A stretch of DNA of 64,000 nucleotides, from the NCBI GenBank assembly GCA_018881555.1, contig JACAXG010000028.1:256156-320155 (forward strand), read 5' to 3'. The stretch is from Amblyornis subalaris (taxonomy: Eukaryota; Chordata; Aves; Passeriformes; Ptilonorhynchidae). Below the pieces are notes generated by a model. It made no database searches and had not been told where the DNA came from. It worked only from the letters and a program-made list of their open reading frames with translations. Shown piece after piece: positions 10,261 to 22,429 of the stretch. Position 1 is the stretch's first letter, and each line of letters begins with the position of its first letter. The position numbers and the translations under genes are program-made.

Positions 10261-11179
10261 AATAAGTCACTCGTGGAGGCAGGGAGGTGATCTGGCTCCT
10301 CCCAGCTGCAGATTCTGCCCTCAGAGCCCCGTCCCTCATCACCCTGAACCAATGCTGCTCCCCAGCTGGTCCCCAGTCTAGGTGTCAGGGCTTGTTGGTG
10401 ATGCTCCAGATGTGGGGGCTTGGTCTGCCTCCCCTGGACTGTGGGATTCTGCATTAGGAAGCACTGACTGAGGCCATTTCCATTCCCTCTCCCAGCGGCG
10501 CCTGGCGTGGTCTCATGGGCAGTGTTGCAAGTGTCCCAGCCCCTGCGTGGGGCCAGAAGGGCCAGGCTAGGGGCCTGTGCAGACCTGTGTTGCAACGAGG
10601 CAAGGAAGGTTCAGAGCCTCCTTGCTCCTTCAGTGCAGTGCCTGGAGCCTGTTTGCTTTGCAGCAGCTCCTTTGCTGACTGCAAAGCTCTACTAGTCTGA
10701 GATGGCTGCTGAGAGGACAGTCAGAGCCCCTCTAACCAAGAAGGCTCATGGGAACTTCTTAGAGCTGCCAGAAAAGGAGATATGTGCCAAGGTTTGCTGT
10801 ATTTGATCCATTCCTCTCTGTGATGATGGTCTGGTGGAGGAAGACCCTCATGCTGTGTTTCATGCTTGGGTTGGTCATAATACAAGGCTCCCAAACCAGG
10901 GCAAAGCCCATCCAGACTGGCTCACACCAGCATGCTGTGGTCCTATTGGTACTGTTGTCTGGTGCTGAGGTCTCTGGTACTGTTGTAAGCGATGAGAGCG
11001 GCCCGAGAAGCAGGGCATCCCTGGACTGTGATAGTCCAAGCAAACTCAGAGTGCTTTTGGAAAGAACTGGCTGCTCTGCGTGGTGCTTCACACCTTGCTG
11101 GCCACGGGCCCAGCGATGGCACCCACCACACCAGGGCACAGTGGCCACATCAGTGCCTGCAGCCCTGAGCTCATCCTGC
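10261..11179. other. Mixed stretch, no gene supported
   Basis: A 160-codon plus frame (10784-11266) begins with a hydrophobic stretch, but it overlaps a 129-codon minus frame and has no recognised domain. A small direct repeat GGTACTGTTGT occurs at 10948-10958 and 10976-10986. I do not support a gene here. Confidence 0.4.
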
Positions 11180-11340
11180 CATCACAGCAAACCATTATTT
11201 ATGCTTTCAATTCCTGCTAACTCACAGATAATTAATGTCAGGAAGCTGCCATGGTGCCGTGGCTAATAGCTCAGCAAAAGGAGATGCATTGGTCAATTAG
11301 CAGCTATTTGATCTGACAGTAACAGCAAAGGGCAGATCTG
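11180..11340. promoter_or_regulatory. Short candidate conserved element
   Basis: It contains AACCATTATTTATGC, CAGATAATTAATGTC, GGTCAATTAGCAGC and TATTTGATCTGACAG within 160 bp, embedded in GC-rich sequence. The cluster includes homeodomain TAATTA/CAATTA cores and a TTTGATCT TCF/LEF-like core. Confidence 0.3.
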
Positions 11341-11639
11341 GCTGCCAGCCCCTTCGTCTCCCACCCTCCCTCTCCTCCAGCTTCTGTCGTTTAGATCAGG
11401 GATGTGTCAGGGCTCCAAGAGGGCAGATGTGGAGATCGTCAGAGGATGGAAAGGACCCGCAGACAGAGCCTTTGCCCTGTGCTTGCTGCAGCTTCAAGGC
11501 TGGTGCAGACACCTGGTGCCTGGCTGGATGCAGAGGTGTGCACTGGCGTCCTAGCCATTGCCTTGCTGTCCGGACATGGGGACAGGGTGGAATAGCAGAG
11601 AATCCACTGCAGTGACAGACCCCCTTTCCTGGGAGATAA

Positions 11640-11880
11640 GCTGTGTTCCTCTGGAGAAGCAGACGTTATGAGTTTTGCAATATTGTTAAAGTATTAAATT
11701 AGAAAGAGACCTCAAAGCAACAGAGAAGTAATATCTGCATATGGGAGGCCTCCAACTCCAGGCACAGCAATATTAGAGGATTTGTGAAGTTTAGCACTAT
11801 TCTTTCATCTCAGGGCTGAGGCCATAAGACGAGACACCATGATTCACCTGAAAATAAAACCACACAGAGAAGGGGGCTAG
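11640..11880. promoter_or_regulatory. AT-rich candidate regulatory block
   Basis: Features include GAGTTTTGCAATATTGTTAAAG (C/EBP-like TTGCAAT), AGTATTAAATTAG, TAATATCTGCATATGGGAG and CAGCAATATTAGAGG. It is AT-rich, lacks coding frames and is bracketed by GC-rich DNA. Inferred from composition only. Confidence 0.28.
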
Positions 11881-12219
11881 ATCTGTTCTATCCCCTCTGG
11901 GGGGATTGCCAGTGACCTGACCTGCTGTTTGCTACCCCAGCTGTGGCACTTTCCCCAGTGCAGCATCTGGCAGCTCCGTGTGCAGTGGGGCCGGAGAGGT
12001 GCCCGTTTGTTTTCAGCACCTGTGCTGCTGTCAGTGGTCAGCTCTCAGAGTAGTCTGATCTCTGTGCTGGGCCAGCTGTGAGCAGAGCAGACCCCTGAGA
12101 CCTCCCAGGGGCTTCTCTGTCTGCAGGCCACTCTGTCCTTGGCAATGGTGGGTGCTTCCAGGGCTGTGCTACTTTCCTCTGCCACTCTCTGAGGGACGTT
12201 GGTATCAGCAGCTGGGATT

Positions 12220-12560
12220 ACTTTTGTTTTCCTATAGCAGGAGACTCTGATTACACTTAGTCTCGTTCAGAAAATCGATGCTTTAATATTCACTTTTGTC
12301 CAATGAGGGCTATTCCTAGAATAACATTTAATTAAGTGCTCTGGCTCTTTGTGATGCACCACTGATCTGCACAGGTGCACTTACCTTCATCAGCCCTTTT
12401 AAAACCAGCTGCAACTGAAATTAGAATAAACTGTAAAATTTATGGGCTGTTCCGTTCCTTTTTAATTAGCATGGTAAGTGTGTGATGAGAGGCCTCGGGC
12501 CAGGGGAAGGAGCCATTCACTTGTTTACTAGTACCTGTCTTGCTCTGCAGCTGGTCCAGC
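12220..12560. promoter_or_regulatory. Candidate conserved enhancer with TTAATTAA palindrome
   Basis: The block contains GATTACACTTAGTCTCG, AAAATCGATGCTTTAATATTC, GTCCAATGAGG (inverted CCAAT-like), TTAATTAA (12328-12335), TTTTAAAACCAG, and TTTTTAATTAGCATGG near 12459-12473. Several LHX/paired-type cores lie within 250 bp and CpGs are retained (CTCGTT, ATCGAT, TCCGTT). GGTAAGTG after ATG at 12471-12480 resembles a splice donor, but no exon can be built to its left. Confidence 0.4.
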
Positions 12561-14439
12561 ATCATTCCCCCTAGATGGAGCTCTGCAAAAACATTTGGAA
12601 GCCAGAAAACAGAATTCTCCAGTTGCCCTGCAGGCCCTGTGGACTGGTCATTAGGAAAATCTTAGGTTTCATGTTTGTGCTGGGGTGGGCAGGAGCCAAT
12701 CCCATGATCTGCAGGCAGAAGCGGGATGGGGCACCATCGGTGGGATGAGAGCAGGTGAATGTTGCAGGACGGCCACCCCATGGGTGATGGCTGAACAGTG
12801 TCAGCAAGGAGAATCCGGCGCTGGCAATGGCCAGGCTGGGCTGTGCTTTGCCAGCAGAGCAGCTCTGTGGCCAGTGCTGCTCTCTCTGCTCTGGCCCCAG
12901 GGACTCCGGGCCACTCTGCAGTCCCGGGGCTGTTCCCCTGAAGCCCTCAGCACTGCCCTCTCCCTCCTCTGGCTCTGCAGAAGGAGCAGGAGGATCAGGA
13001 TTTGCTTTGTACAGGGTGAGCTCCTTGGCATTAGAGCCCGCCTTGTCATTTCTGTGAGTGTTTCCTGGCACACCAGGCTCTGGCATTGGAGGGCGTTGCT
13101 CCAGGGACAATGGGATGATGGCATCAGAAGAACATTTGTTTGCTGGATGTGGTGCTGTCTTTGTGCCTGAGCAGTTTTGGCCTCCACGTGCTCTGATCAT
13201 CCCTCCCGTCCTCAGCCCACAGCTCTGCCAGCCCCTCACCTTCTCTGGGGTTCTGTGAAGGCTCGGCCTGTATCTCTGGCTAATGGATGGTTGAGCATGA
13301 GATGGAAATCGAGCTCAGGTACAGAATCTGGCATTTCACAGGTCCCAGACTAGAGATGACTCTTCTTATCCAACCTGGCCTACTGCCAAAGACATGCCAG
13401 AGCAGGAGGAGGTGAGAGGAAGCAGCTGCCCAGAAGGATCTGCAGCAAAAGAGCTAGAAGGAAAAGCTAAAATATCCAGGGCATCCCAGATATTTGAAAG
13501 CCCNGCAGGTGCAAGAGGCAGTCAATTGAGCAAAGTGGTGGGGATGTCCATCCTGATGATCCTTCTGTTACTAGCCAGAAAATCTTAGACTGTAAAGTAG
13601 CAAAAATTTGTAAATGACTGAAAAAAAGGTCTGCCTGTGTCATTGCATGAAAGGGAGAAGAAGAGAGATCAAACCCACAGCGACAGCACAGCTGCTAAGC
13701 CTGTGAAGGAATGAAGGAGAGAAGCCAGAGAGGTGGGGGCACAGGACTGAGGCAAAGGAGAGCATGTGTGATGTCGCCATGGTCGCTGTTGGCTCTGCAG
13801 ACAGTGAGATGCTGCCAAAGGCCTGGACAGTGTTGCAGACAGTTTGGCATTAATGCATCCAGACAGGGGAGGTTGGAGGACAAGGCTGGAAGCAGGAATG
13901 ATGCTGCAGGAAGGAGTGGTGTGCCGAAGATTTTTCCCAGGGCTCTCCAGTACTGGATCCCCCTGGAAATGAGGAGTGGTAAGAGACCACAGTAGGGAAG
14001 GTGCTTGGGGGTGCAGGAGAAGGAGAAGCTCAGTTCCTCTATGCCTAGCTTGAAGGTAGACTAAAGAAGCTGCCCCTTTCTCTTTTGTTGGCTCTTGGGA
14101 TGTTTTGGGTAACCACTCTGGAGATGATTCATATGGATCTCCATCAGGCAGAGCTGCATGAAGGTTCCTTGGCATCACTTACACCACACAAGGACTGGTG
14201 CAACCAACTTCTGTTTTCATGAGTATCATGCCAAGGCTGGTGGAGATTTTCCTCCTGAAGTACTGAGTACATGAGTCCCAGGAAATGGCCAGTGTCTGCT
14301 CCAGAGCACTTGGAATAGCAGGGCAGCTGCCTTCTTGGTGTGGTTACAAGTGGTATGGCACATGGTGCTGTGCTGCCTCATGACCCAAGATGCTGGCTGG
14401 TCTTTCCACCTTATCCATGGCCTGTGCCAGTGTGATTAC
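12561..14439. other. GC-rich stretch with no recognised feature
   Basis: Several frames are open together, including a 222-codon minus frame (12571-13239) overlapped by 161- and 128-codon frames. Their translations are biased towards P, S, A, G, L and R with no domain. An N lies at 13504. I see no exon, repeat family or RNA gene. Confidence 0.4.
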
Positions 14440-14600
14440 TCCTTTGGTTTCACAAGCACTAAATTCACTCACAAATTTTATATACATAAAAAAGACATAC
14501 TGTCATAAAATCAGCTAGCTGAGTATTCCCTGATGAAAATGAAATGCTGCTGTGCCTCAGGAATGGTTCTGGATCATTTGTCTGTTAAATACTTGGTGAA
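14440..14600. promoter_or_regulatory. Short AT-rich candidate element
   Basis: It includes CTAAATTCACTCACAAATTTTATATACATAAAAAAG, too long to count as one motif, then GTCATAAAATCAGCTAGCTGAG with palindromic CAGCTAGCTG. AT-rich and non-coding; low certainty. Confidence 0.2.
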
Positions 14601-15699
14601 GTCTGACTGAAGCCCTCTTCTCACTGCTCAGCCCTTTCCACACCCTAGATGTCATCGTGTTCCTGCACTTATGAAAGCAAAGCATTCCATGCAAGCAGGT
14701 TCTTGCTGTCCATTGGGATCTGGGCTGCAAGTCTGCAGGGCAGAGGGCAGAGCTCCCATCAGCAGCCTTGTCTCCTCGATTGAGGTCTGTCTTGTGATGA
14801 TGTTACTCACAGAGAGCACGTATCTCCTGTGCCCGGGCTTGGGGACTTGGAGTGTTTAGAAATCCCAGGAATACGTGGTGAATTCTGCTGCCTTGAGAGA
14901 TAGGAAGATGTTGGTTTAGCTGCTGACCCTGGGGAAGTGGCAGGGCTCGGTACAGTGCTCAGAGACTCCCTGGAGGGCTGGAGTTAATGCGTTTGACTTG
15001 TACAGCAGGAGCAAAATGTTTTGCTGCCTCAGCATCGCTGGGAGAGCGAGGGCCAGTGAGCTGTGTCTACCCTGTTTAACAGGCAGGAGCAGGAACGTGG
15101 CTATCACTGCAGACAGCTGCTCCCACTGCTGCACTGCCTTCCAGTGCTCAACTGGTCCCTTTCCCACCACCCTCGCCGTGAGCTCAAAGCACTGAGGGTC
15201 AGTCTGGTCTCCCTGTCCTGGGTGCCCTGCTCTGAATGGGGCATGTGGCATGCTTATCCCTGACTGTTCCCACTGCAGCTCAGCAGAGGCTCTTCTTCAG
15301 CCCGAGCTGACAATAGGGATTGCTGAGAGTCCAGACCCCCCCCAACCCTCTCCCGGCACTCCCTCACAGAATTTTGATGGGCACATGACACAATTCAAGG
15401 CTTATTACACTCCTAGAAAGAAGGAAGCTTTGAAAGATCCCCCCAAACCAAATCCCAGCTCCAGAACAGTTAGCTCTTTTCAGTGTTAGTGCCCCTGAGC
15501 AGCCGCTGACAAGGACAGACAGGACAGGGTTTGCAAGTTTGAGTCTTGGCCTTTTTGGGGCACCTTGGCTGCTGTGCCAGAAGGAGGAGGAATGTTACAG
15601 CTGAGCCTGGAACATTTTGCAGAGGCATTTCTCTTGACAGGTTTATGATATTTTCTGCCTCAGCTGGGAAGCCAACAGGACTGAATAAATCTCTAGGCC
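14601..15699. other. GC-rich stretch with no recognised feature
   Basis: Frames of 60-110 codons overlap on both strands. A short C run (CCCCCCC near 15340) is the only simple sequence. No exon or mobile element is recognisable. Confidence 0.4.
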
Positions 15700-16300
15700 A
15701 ACAAAAGCCCAGGATGTCTTCACAATTACCAGAATTTTATTAATTTACAAGTTCATTATTGCATTGCTTTCTTCCTAACAACAGCTTCCACTTAGATGGG
15801 AAGTCCTTTAGTGTGTTTGGGTTGCAAAGCCAGTAAAATTATGCGAAGGGTCACCTGCCAAATATTTGTGCCATTAATACCAGTAAACTGCAAATGTGAA
15901 AAGGTGAATTTGGTACTTTCATTTGTCAGGTATTGCAGTTCTTTGCAGAAGGAAGGGACTGCAAGTCAACTCCATGCCATGGGAGGCCCTGGCTCTGGGA
16001 GCAGAGCTGACTGTGTCATCTGGCTGGTGGGGCATGAGGCTCTTGCACAGCCTGCAAGTTCCACCAGCACTTGGTGCAAACACAAACTCTTCCTACATCA
16101 CATTTTCTTTAAGTTCTCACTGTTTCTGGCATAGATACATACTGGCACCTCCTTTGAAAGGATGGAATTGTCATCAGAACCTGAGAAAGCTGATCTATTA
16201 CTATGATATTTCCCACTTCTGGACTGAAATACTCCTGTTTTTATCTATATTTTGGGACCTGTCAATCCCTCCCATAACAAGAGTTAAATGAGCTGCAGAG
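15700..16300. promoter_or_regulatory. Two AT-rich candidate sub-blocks
   Basis: The first sub-block (15720-15960) has CAGAATTTTATTAATTTAC, TCATTATTGCATTGC, CATTAATACCAGTAAAC and AGGTGAATTTGG. The second (16080-16300) has ACATCACATTTTCTTTAAG, CTATTACTATGATATTTCC and CATAACAAGAGTTAAATG. A GC-rich interval separates them. Regulatory function is a composition-based guess. Confidence 0.28.
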
Positions 16301-17109
16301 ACCAAAGCAGCAGGGCAGGGGTGCTGGCAGATGGTGTGGGGGATGCTGGCAGGATTGCAGTTGTAGCCTGGGCAGGGATACTTCTGCCTCAAGGAGGAGA
16401 GAAAGGCCAGGATTGGAGCTGTCCCTCAGTGGTGGACAGCACATAAAGCAGTGCCTGAAGGAACCTGTGGGGACAGTGGCTCCATCTGACTCAGCAGAAG
16501 TTTCACCACTCACATTTTCGTACCCACCTTGGCCGGCTGCTGTGCCCTGCACAGGCAGTGCTCCAAGCATGCCCTTCACTTGTGGCTTTATGCAACAGCT
16601 CAGCTGAGCTGCTTTCTGTTGCCCACTGAGTCAAGGTGGGCATCGAATTGAGCTTGTGTCTGTTACCATTTGGGGCCCCTCTGCCGTGCAGGTGTCTCTT
16701 CTTTGCAGCCCAAATGCCCCTTGGCCATGGGTTCTGTGCCAGCTGCAGCTTTGGCTGCGTATGTGCAGGAAAACATGGGGCAGCAGGTGCAGCTCGACAA
16801 CTCTGTCTGCAGGACTGAGGGGACAAGTGCAGTTTTTCAGCTGTTTTCTGTGCCTCGAGAAATGCAGTCTCAGATGCATCTTTTTTGAAGGAGGGAGATA
16901 TGGGTGCACAAGCTGACACCCGTCCTCTAGAACCTCTTCTCCTTGGAGACAGGCTGACAAGCCAGATCCCACCCTGGGCACACTGTGGAAAGCTAGGATG
17001 TGGGATCTGGTCCAGCAGTGGAGTATGGCCATAAGGCTTCTCATAGCCCATTCCTCCCTCTGGAGTCTCCCAACGGTGGTGGGTTTGTGTGGCAGGCAGG
17101 GCCCCTCCC
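16301..17109. other. GC-rich stretch with no recognised feature
   Basis: Two minus frames of 209 and 201 codons (16503-17132 and 16631-17236) overlap each other and four plus frames. Parallel open frames without a domain argue against coding. Confidence 0.4.
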
Positions 17110-17340
17110 TGCCAGGTAACAACAGGTAACAATTGAGAAATATCTTCAAGTGATTAAAAAATTTAAACAGGTTAATTATTTCCAAAAAGAGAAAAGAAGA
17201 ATTAAAATGGCTTCTCTGAGTACATTTAAAATACAATCAATAATTTATCAGAGGATTTTTGTTCAACACTGAGAAATTAGGAGGCTTGAAACTCTCCAAA
17301 ATTTTATCTGCTGGGGAAAATGTTTAAATTATTTCTTTTC
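17110..17340. promoter_or_regulatory. AT-rich candidate element
   Basis: It starts with a small duplication CAGGTAACAACAGGTAACAA (17118-17137). AAAAAATTTAAACAGGTTAATTATTTCC, AAATACAATCAATAATTTATC and AAATTTTATCTGCTGG-type pieces follow. AT-rich and non-coding. Confidence 0.28.
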
Positions 17341-17859
17341 CTTCCTGTGACTGGTGCTGGAGGAACAGCACCACCAGCCAGCCCCAGGCATGTACATGTG
17401 GCTCTGTGGCTCGGGGCCGGCAGTGGTGTGGGACCTGATGCAGATGTGGGTGCTGCTGGGCAGGTTCCACCTGGCGATCGGCGCAACAGGCCCCACAGGT
17501 TGTGCGAGAGCTCCAGAGCCAGGTGACCTCAACCCCTCTGTGTGCCACTGAGGACCTCCTGTCCCAGTGCCCTGGCGTGGGGCTGGGTTTGAGGCAGGAA
17601 CTTGGGCCAGAATCTTGGGGAGGAGGGAGCTTTTCCCAGGGTGGCGGGTGGCTTTGGGCAGGCTGAGTGCCAACACCAGGAGCCCAACTCCGGGATGTAA
17701 CTAACCCCCAGGGAACACGGCAAAGTTGGAAATGAAAGAGAAACAGCTGGCATTCATTGTCCACCCCACGAAAAACTCTGTGTCCCGCCCATACAGGAAG
17801 GGGTGTATGAACTGCTCTGAAGAATCCTTCACTGTCTATGGAAATGTGCCTGGTTTTAC

Positions 17860-18080
17860 AGGAAAAAAAATATAGTGAATTGAAAAGAAATGGCATTATT
17901 AGCAGAAAGGGAGTCCCTAATTAACCAGATATAGTCCATTACTGTAGCCTTCAATTCATTAAATTGCATAATTACATAAAAACACTGTTGATGTTCTATT
18001 CAGTATATCTGGTATTGTCTTCCTAATAATTAGCTCCATAATTGTCAGTTTGACAGGGTAATTAAAAATGTTTAAAGATG
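17860..18080. promoter_or_regulatory. Strong homeodomain-rich candidate enhancer
   Basis: At least five TAATT/ATTA cores occur in about 150 bp: CCTAATTAACC, CAATTCATTAAATTGC, GCATAATTACAT, CCTAATAATTAGC, CCATAATTGTC and GGGTAATTAAAA. TGACAGG beside TAATT resembles a MEIS/TGIF half-site next to a homeodomain site. There is no reading frame. This density is typical of deeply conserved developmental enhancers, but no alignment was available. Confidence 0.42.
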
Positions 18081-18859
18081 TTGTGTCAGCCTTTTCTCCT
18101 TTGCTGAGCTCAGTTGGATGTCTCTGGAAGATGATTTTCTACCCAACTCGACCACGGTTTTGTTTTTGATTTATGCCAATGTGTTACAGCAATGACCACA
18201 CTCATGGATTGCTTTGATGTTCCTGCCAGGCTGATTTTTAAGAGTAGGAGAAAAATAACTTCAGATGTCATTTTCATTTATTTTTAGGAAACCTGTGGTC
18301 CCATCCCCTGGTTCATGCTACTGGTGACGTGAATTTCAGTTTTATGGGCAGAGTGTTGTGAAATCTGACATTTGTAGCCCTAACTCTCAGTTCTGTTTGT
18401 GTAAAACCTTTCATCCAACATGCATTTTTTATGAAGGGATGGAAGAACGCAGGAAATCCAGGCCATAGCTCTGAGGTGTGTGGCGGGGCGTGGAGCGGGC
18501 AGCCTGCCAGTGTCGGCCACTGGAGCCGGGCAGTGCCCAGCTGTGACAAGGCTTCAGCCACGCTGGGCTAAGGCACGGGTGTGATGTGACAGTGGTGAAA
18601 CGCTGCAGAGAAGCACAGGACCAGTTGGTCCCTGTGTCACTGGAGGAGTGCAAGTGACATGATGCCCTGGGCATGGTGGTGGGGAGCAGGACAAGAACCC
18701 AGGACTGACAAACTAACTGTGGAGACAGCCTGGGAATGGTGCAGATGAGCCTGGTGCTGGGAACATGCTGTACGGGAGGTGGTTTCTAGAGTCCCGCATG
18801 GTAGTTGCTCTGGGTTCTGTGTTTGAGGGCAGTGATTGCCACTTTGGATGGTCAAAATC
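18081..18859. other. Mixed stretch, AT-rich to about 18450 then GC-rich
   Basis: The AT-rich part (18160-18450) contains GTTTTGTTTTTGATTTATGCC and CATTTTCATTTATTTTTAGG. The latter ends in a polypyrimidine-AG acceptor-like site near 18285, but the downstream frame does not look coding. The GC-rich part has nothing recognisable. Confidence 0.35.
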
Positions 18860-19180
18860 CTGACTGGTTTTCCTTTTCAATAAAATAAACGCTAATATTC
18901 ATTGCTGAGAAGTGATAAATTAACCTATCCTCACACCCGGGAGCTTTGCCAGCTGGATTTTGGCTGGATGAGAGTCTGTTTGTGAAAGCTTTTAAGGATT
19001 TTCAAAAATAACATGTTTTGAATCATTAAATGAATGAAGTGATCTGGTCTTCTGGAATAAACAGTAATCACATGGAAGGGAAGTTTGAACTTCTTGGCAA
19101 AATAATTTCTGACACTTCTCTCTTTTTCTTATTTTTACATTTGTATTTCTATTTGTGTTTATTTTTGTTATTGGACTGTC
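18860..19180. promoter_or_regulatory. AT-rich candidate block
   Basis: It includes TTTTCAATAAAATAAACGC, GCTAATATTCATTGC, GTGATAAATTAACC and a T-rich segment at 19118-19172 (TTTTTCTTATTTTTAC-like). Two overlapping AATAAA-type hexamers near 18879-18888 could be a poly(A) signal, but no upstream transcript is recognised. Confidence 0.25.
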
Positions 19181-19339
19181 TCTTAGACCACATATTCTCT
19201 GCCCCAGCAGGCTCTGTGGAGACCACACACATATCCCAGTACCTACAGCACTTGGCTGAAGGAGTCCCCTCACAGCCACATGCATGTCTCCACGTCCAGA
19301 TGGCCCCATTCCATCACCCTCCAGCCATAGTTTGGATTC

Positions 19340-19570
19340 ACTGTTCATAATTGCTTCACTAACAGAGAAACTTTACAATCTGTTGCAGGCCATTATATGC
19401 AAACCTATGGCCAAATTATTGACCCATTGCCATCCAAATTGCAGAAGTGCTTGAGCATTTTGTAATCTTACAGAAAAGGTTTGTATTCAGAGTATTTCAG
19501 ACCTACATTAAGATAAAATTGACAGTGAGATTACAAGGTGTAATTTTGCAGCAGTTCTGTCAATAGGTGA
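19340..19570. promoter_or_regulatory. AT-rich candidate element
   Basis: CCATTATATGCAAACC, CCAAATTATTGACCC, AAGATAAAATTGACAGTGAG and GGTGTAATTTTGCAGC occur within 200 bp. An octamer-like ATGCAAAC is present. There is no reading frame. Confidence 0.28.
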
Positions 19571-19979
19571 TCATGCACCCATCCCCGTGCTCTGGGTGTT
19601 CTGCAGCTGGCAGTGGGGGCCCTGATGTGCTGTCTGGAGCTGACCTGATGCCATTTACTCCTCTGATCTTCCACAATTGCCAGCCCTTGGCCGTTGGCCA
19701 CGAAGCTGGCAGAGGATCTAATGCTGGGGCTGGAGAAGGCAGCCAGCAGCTCCCCTCAAGGGCCGCTGCCCAGCAGCGCTGCAGGGCCAGCACACCCACG
19801 CCAGCGCCAGCATGCCCAGCAGTGGCGGTGGGTGCTGGGAGAGAGCACTGGTGACATTCTCTGCCACGGCCACCGCAGCAGATCCGTGTGGGTGTGGTCC
19901 CAGCATGGCCGGCGCTGGCAGTGCTGCCAGGCTGATGCCCAGTTCCAGAATGCCTTGTTTATAATGAGCGATGCATGTG
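19571..19979. other. GC-rich stretch with no recognised feature
   Basis: Overlapping 95-, 99- and 146-codon frames arise from high GC content. Repeated GCCAGC/CCAGCA words are frequent but do not form an ordered tandem array. Confidence 0.4.
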
Positions 19980-20340
19980 GAATGAATCCTTAGAACAGGA
20001 AGGCAGGGAATGCAACATAAAACCTTACAAAGGTTTCTAGAGAACCAGCAAGGTTTCCTGTAGGATGATAGATCTCTCCTTAAGTCNTAGGAGGAAAGGC
20101 TCCTACAAAGAGTAATAAATTCATAAATTTCTCTAGTCACCAGGGTTATTTCCAACAAAAGAATTTATTGCCTGGCATACATTTCTCTGCTCACAATAAT
20201 GAGATCTGGGCTCCAACACGTGACATTTATGACTGGCATTATCAAAAAAAAAAGGGAAAGACATACAGTCTTTGAGGAAAATATGTGGAACAAACCTGCA
20301 GTTCACATATACAGTATATTCATACTCCAAACAGTGCAGG
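19980..20340. promoter_or_regulatory. AT-rich candidate block
   Basis: It includes CATAAAACCTTACAAAGG, GAGTAATAAATTCATAAATTTC, CACAATAATGAGATC and a run of ten A bases near 20245-20254. A single N is at 20087. Regulatory assignment is weak. Confidence 0.2.
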
Positions 20341-22429
20341 CTGGGCTGGGTTTCAACCAGGGAACCAGCAATACTTTTGTAGATGTTTTCCTGGGGAAAT
20401 GCACTGCAGTGAGACCACTGACCCTGGATGGTCTCCATTCTGCTGCAACCCCAGCCACCACCTGAGTTTTTGAAGGTGTCCTGGGCTCAGCCATACCACC
20501 AGCCAATGTGCCAACTGTACATGGGGTGCCAGCTGCATATCTTGGGGCTCAGACACGGGGCTCACCTCCTTCCTTCAGAGTGATGCAGCCACCAGCAAGC
20601 TCTGTTGGAGGTCAGTAGCAGAGCCAACAGTTGTCTCCTTGCTCCAGCACTGCTGTCCTGGTCCCTGCAGCCTGGCACTGCCCCACAGTGTGGACTCTCA
20701 GAGCCTCTGCAGAAGGATAGGGCAGACTGGAGCTAAGTGTGAACAGGCACAGGGCATCCCTGGCATCTTCCAGGCAAGCATATTGGCTGACCTGCCAGGT
20801 AAGCCTTTAAATCTCTGACGTGCTGAGGCCGTGGCCCAGTGCATGTCTGGTACTGCAGAAGCCCCTCCGTGCTCTGTGCTCCAGAGCTCTCCATGCATCT
20901 CCCTGACATCACAGGAAAGGACATTTGGAACTGCTCTTTCCCTGATGGGGTAGTTTGGATGTTACAGCCTAAATTTAAAGAGCTCATTAATTACTATGCT
21001 GAAAGCCAGGCTCTCTTAATCATAAGTGAGGCAGCACCATCTTGCTCCCCCTTTCTGCAATCCTCTGTCCTGCCAGGGTGGAATCCTGCCTTCTGCTGCT
21101 CCTCTCTTCCCTGCACCAGCAGCATTCAGGGCTGAGCGTTGCCCCAGGCTCACATTGGTTATGCTTCCAGAGCCTGAGTTGCTTCTTGTTGGTGCCAATA
21201 CCCTTCAATCCTCCCTTCCTTCCTGCTGGAAAACATCTCTCTGCCTGCCCCGCAGGGCAGAGGGAGAGGTGCCTGCCCTGCTGAGCTGAGGGACTGCTCC
21301 ANAGCCCTTGGGGGCACGCCAGTTCCTGTGACCGTCTGGGCAGCAGCAGGGCTCAGCCTGCTACTGCTCATGTGTTTTCTCATCTGGGACTCAAGTGCAG
21401 CTCATTTCCCTGTGGGAATCGGTGCTTGCCCCCAGGATACGTGTATCCCATCGCCTGTGCAGGAGCATGGTACCCGCGGTACTTCTCCTGTGCTCAGCAA
21501 ACCCGCTGCTGGCATGGCTTGGGAGCGTGGGGTGTAACTGCAGCCTGCCATGAAGCTGAAATCACTCTCCTGCCCTCATGGTGCCTGTTCCTGAGGTTTC
21601 CCAGTTATGCAGGAAAGGCGGTGACAAAGGATGGGCATGCCTGCCTGCAGGATGGTCACTTTTACGTTAGATTTGTAGGAAGAAAGCAAAGGCATTCCTG
21701 CGCAGCAGGGCCGGTTATGCAGCTCCAACCTGGGATAGTGTTTACTCAATAACACAGATGAAAACAGTATCTGCAGCAGCGGTGAGCACAGCGACAGCAG
21801 CAGCTGCAGGGCCCGGCTGGATTATGCAGATGTGTCTGCTGGGCGAGGAACCCAGCCTACCTTTGTGTCTTGTAATGAAACTTTACACTTGCTCAGTACA
21901 TTTTAATTAACTCTCTATGCCCCTCCTGCCTGTGGGAGGCATCCAAATGCTCTGCATGGTGCTGGCAAGCTCCCTGCTTTCTGCAGCGTCTGCAGCGAAT
22001 GCTTCCAGAACTGCCAGGGAAAAACATCATCCTCAGCCCCTCGCTGTCACACGCCCTGTGCAGGGAAGGCGCCTGCCCAGGGCGGCCTCCTCAGCAAACT
22101 GTCCAGAGAGCATCCCAGTCTGGGTAATGGCTGCAGGGAATGTGCTCTCTGGGAGCTGGATGCCAGCCAGGCATGGGAAAGGTTGTGCAGGGAAAACCCA
22201 GGTTATGGGAGAAGGTCAAAGTGTGATCCCACTTTCATGAGATGGATGCGGCAAGTGTCTGATTTGGGGCTGGGGGAGATGAACAGAGGCTGGCAGGGTA
22301 CACGGTTACCCTGAGGTGTGACACGGGCTGCCCCCTCTCATCTTCCACCGCATGCAGAGGATGTGACCCTCCTTGATCCAGCGTGTGCATGCAGAGAGGC
22401 CAATCCCATGGGACACTTCAGAAACTGTC
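20341..22429. other. GC-rich stretch with two small AT islands
   Basis: No gene could be supported. Small AT islands lie at 20940-21030 (CCTAAATTTAAAG, GCTCATTAATTAC) and 21865-21915 (TGTAATGAAACTTTAC, CATTTTAATTAAC). A 126-codon plus frame (21372-21752) is cysteine-rich but has no known domain spacing and overlaps other frames. An N lies at 21302. Confidence 0.35.

Noticed and set aside
10784..11266. 160-codon frame with hydrophobic start, considered as a transposase or secreted protein
   Set aside because: No catalytic or domain motif is visible, and an opposing frame covers the same bases.
12471..12480. GGTAAGTG donor-like site
   Set aside because: No exon with a plausible frame or acceptor lies upstream; single donor-like words are frequent by chance.
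21372..21752. 126-codon cysteine-rich plus frame
   Set aside because: Overlapping frames are open too, there is no signal peptide, no known cysteine spacing and no splice-bounded structure.
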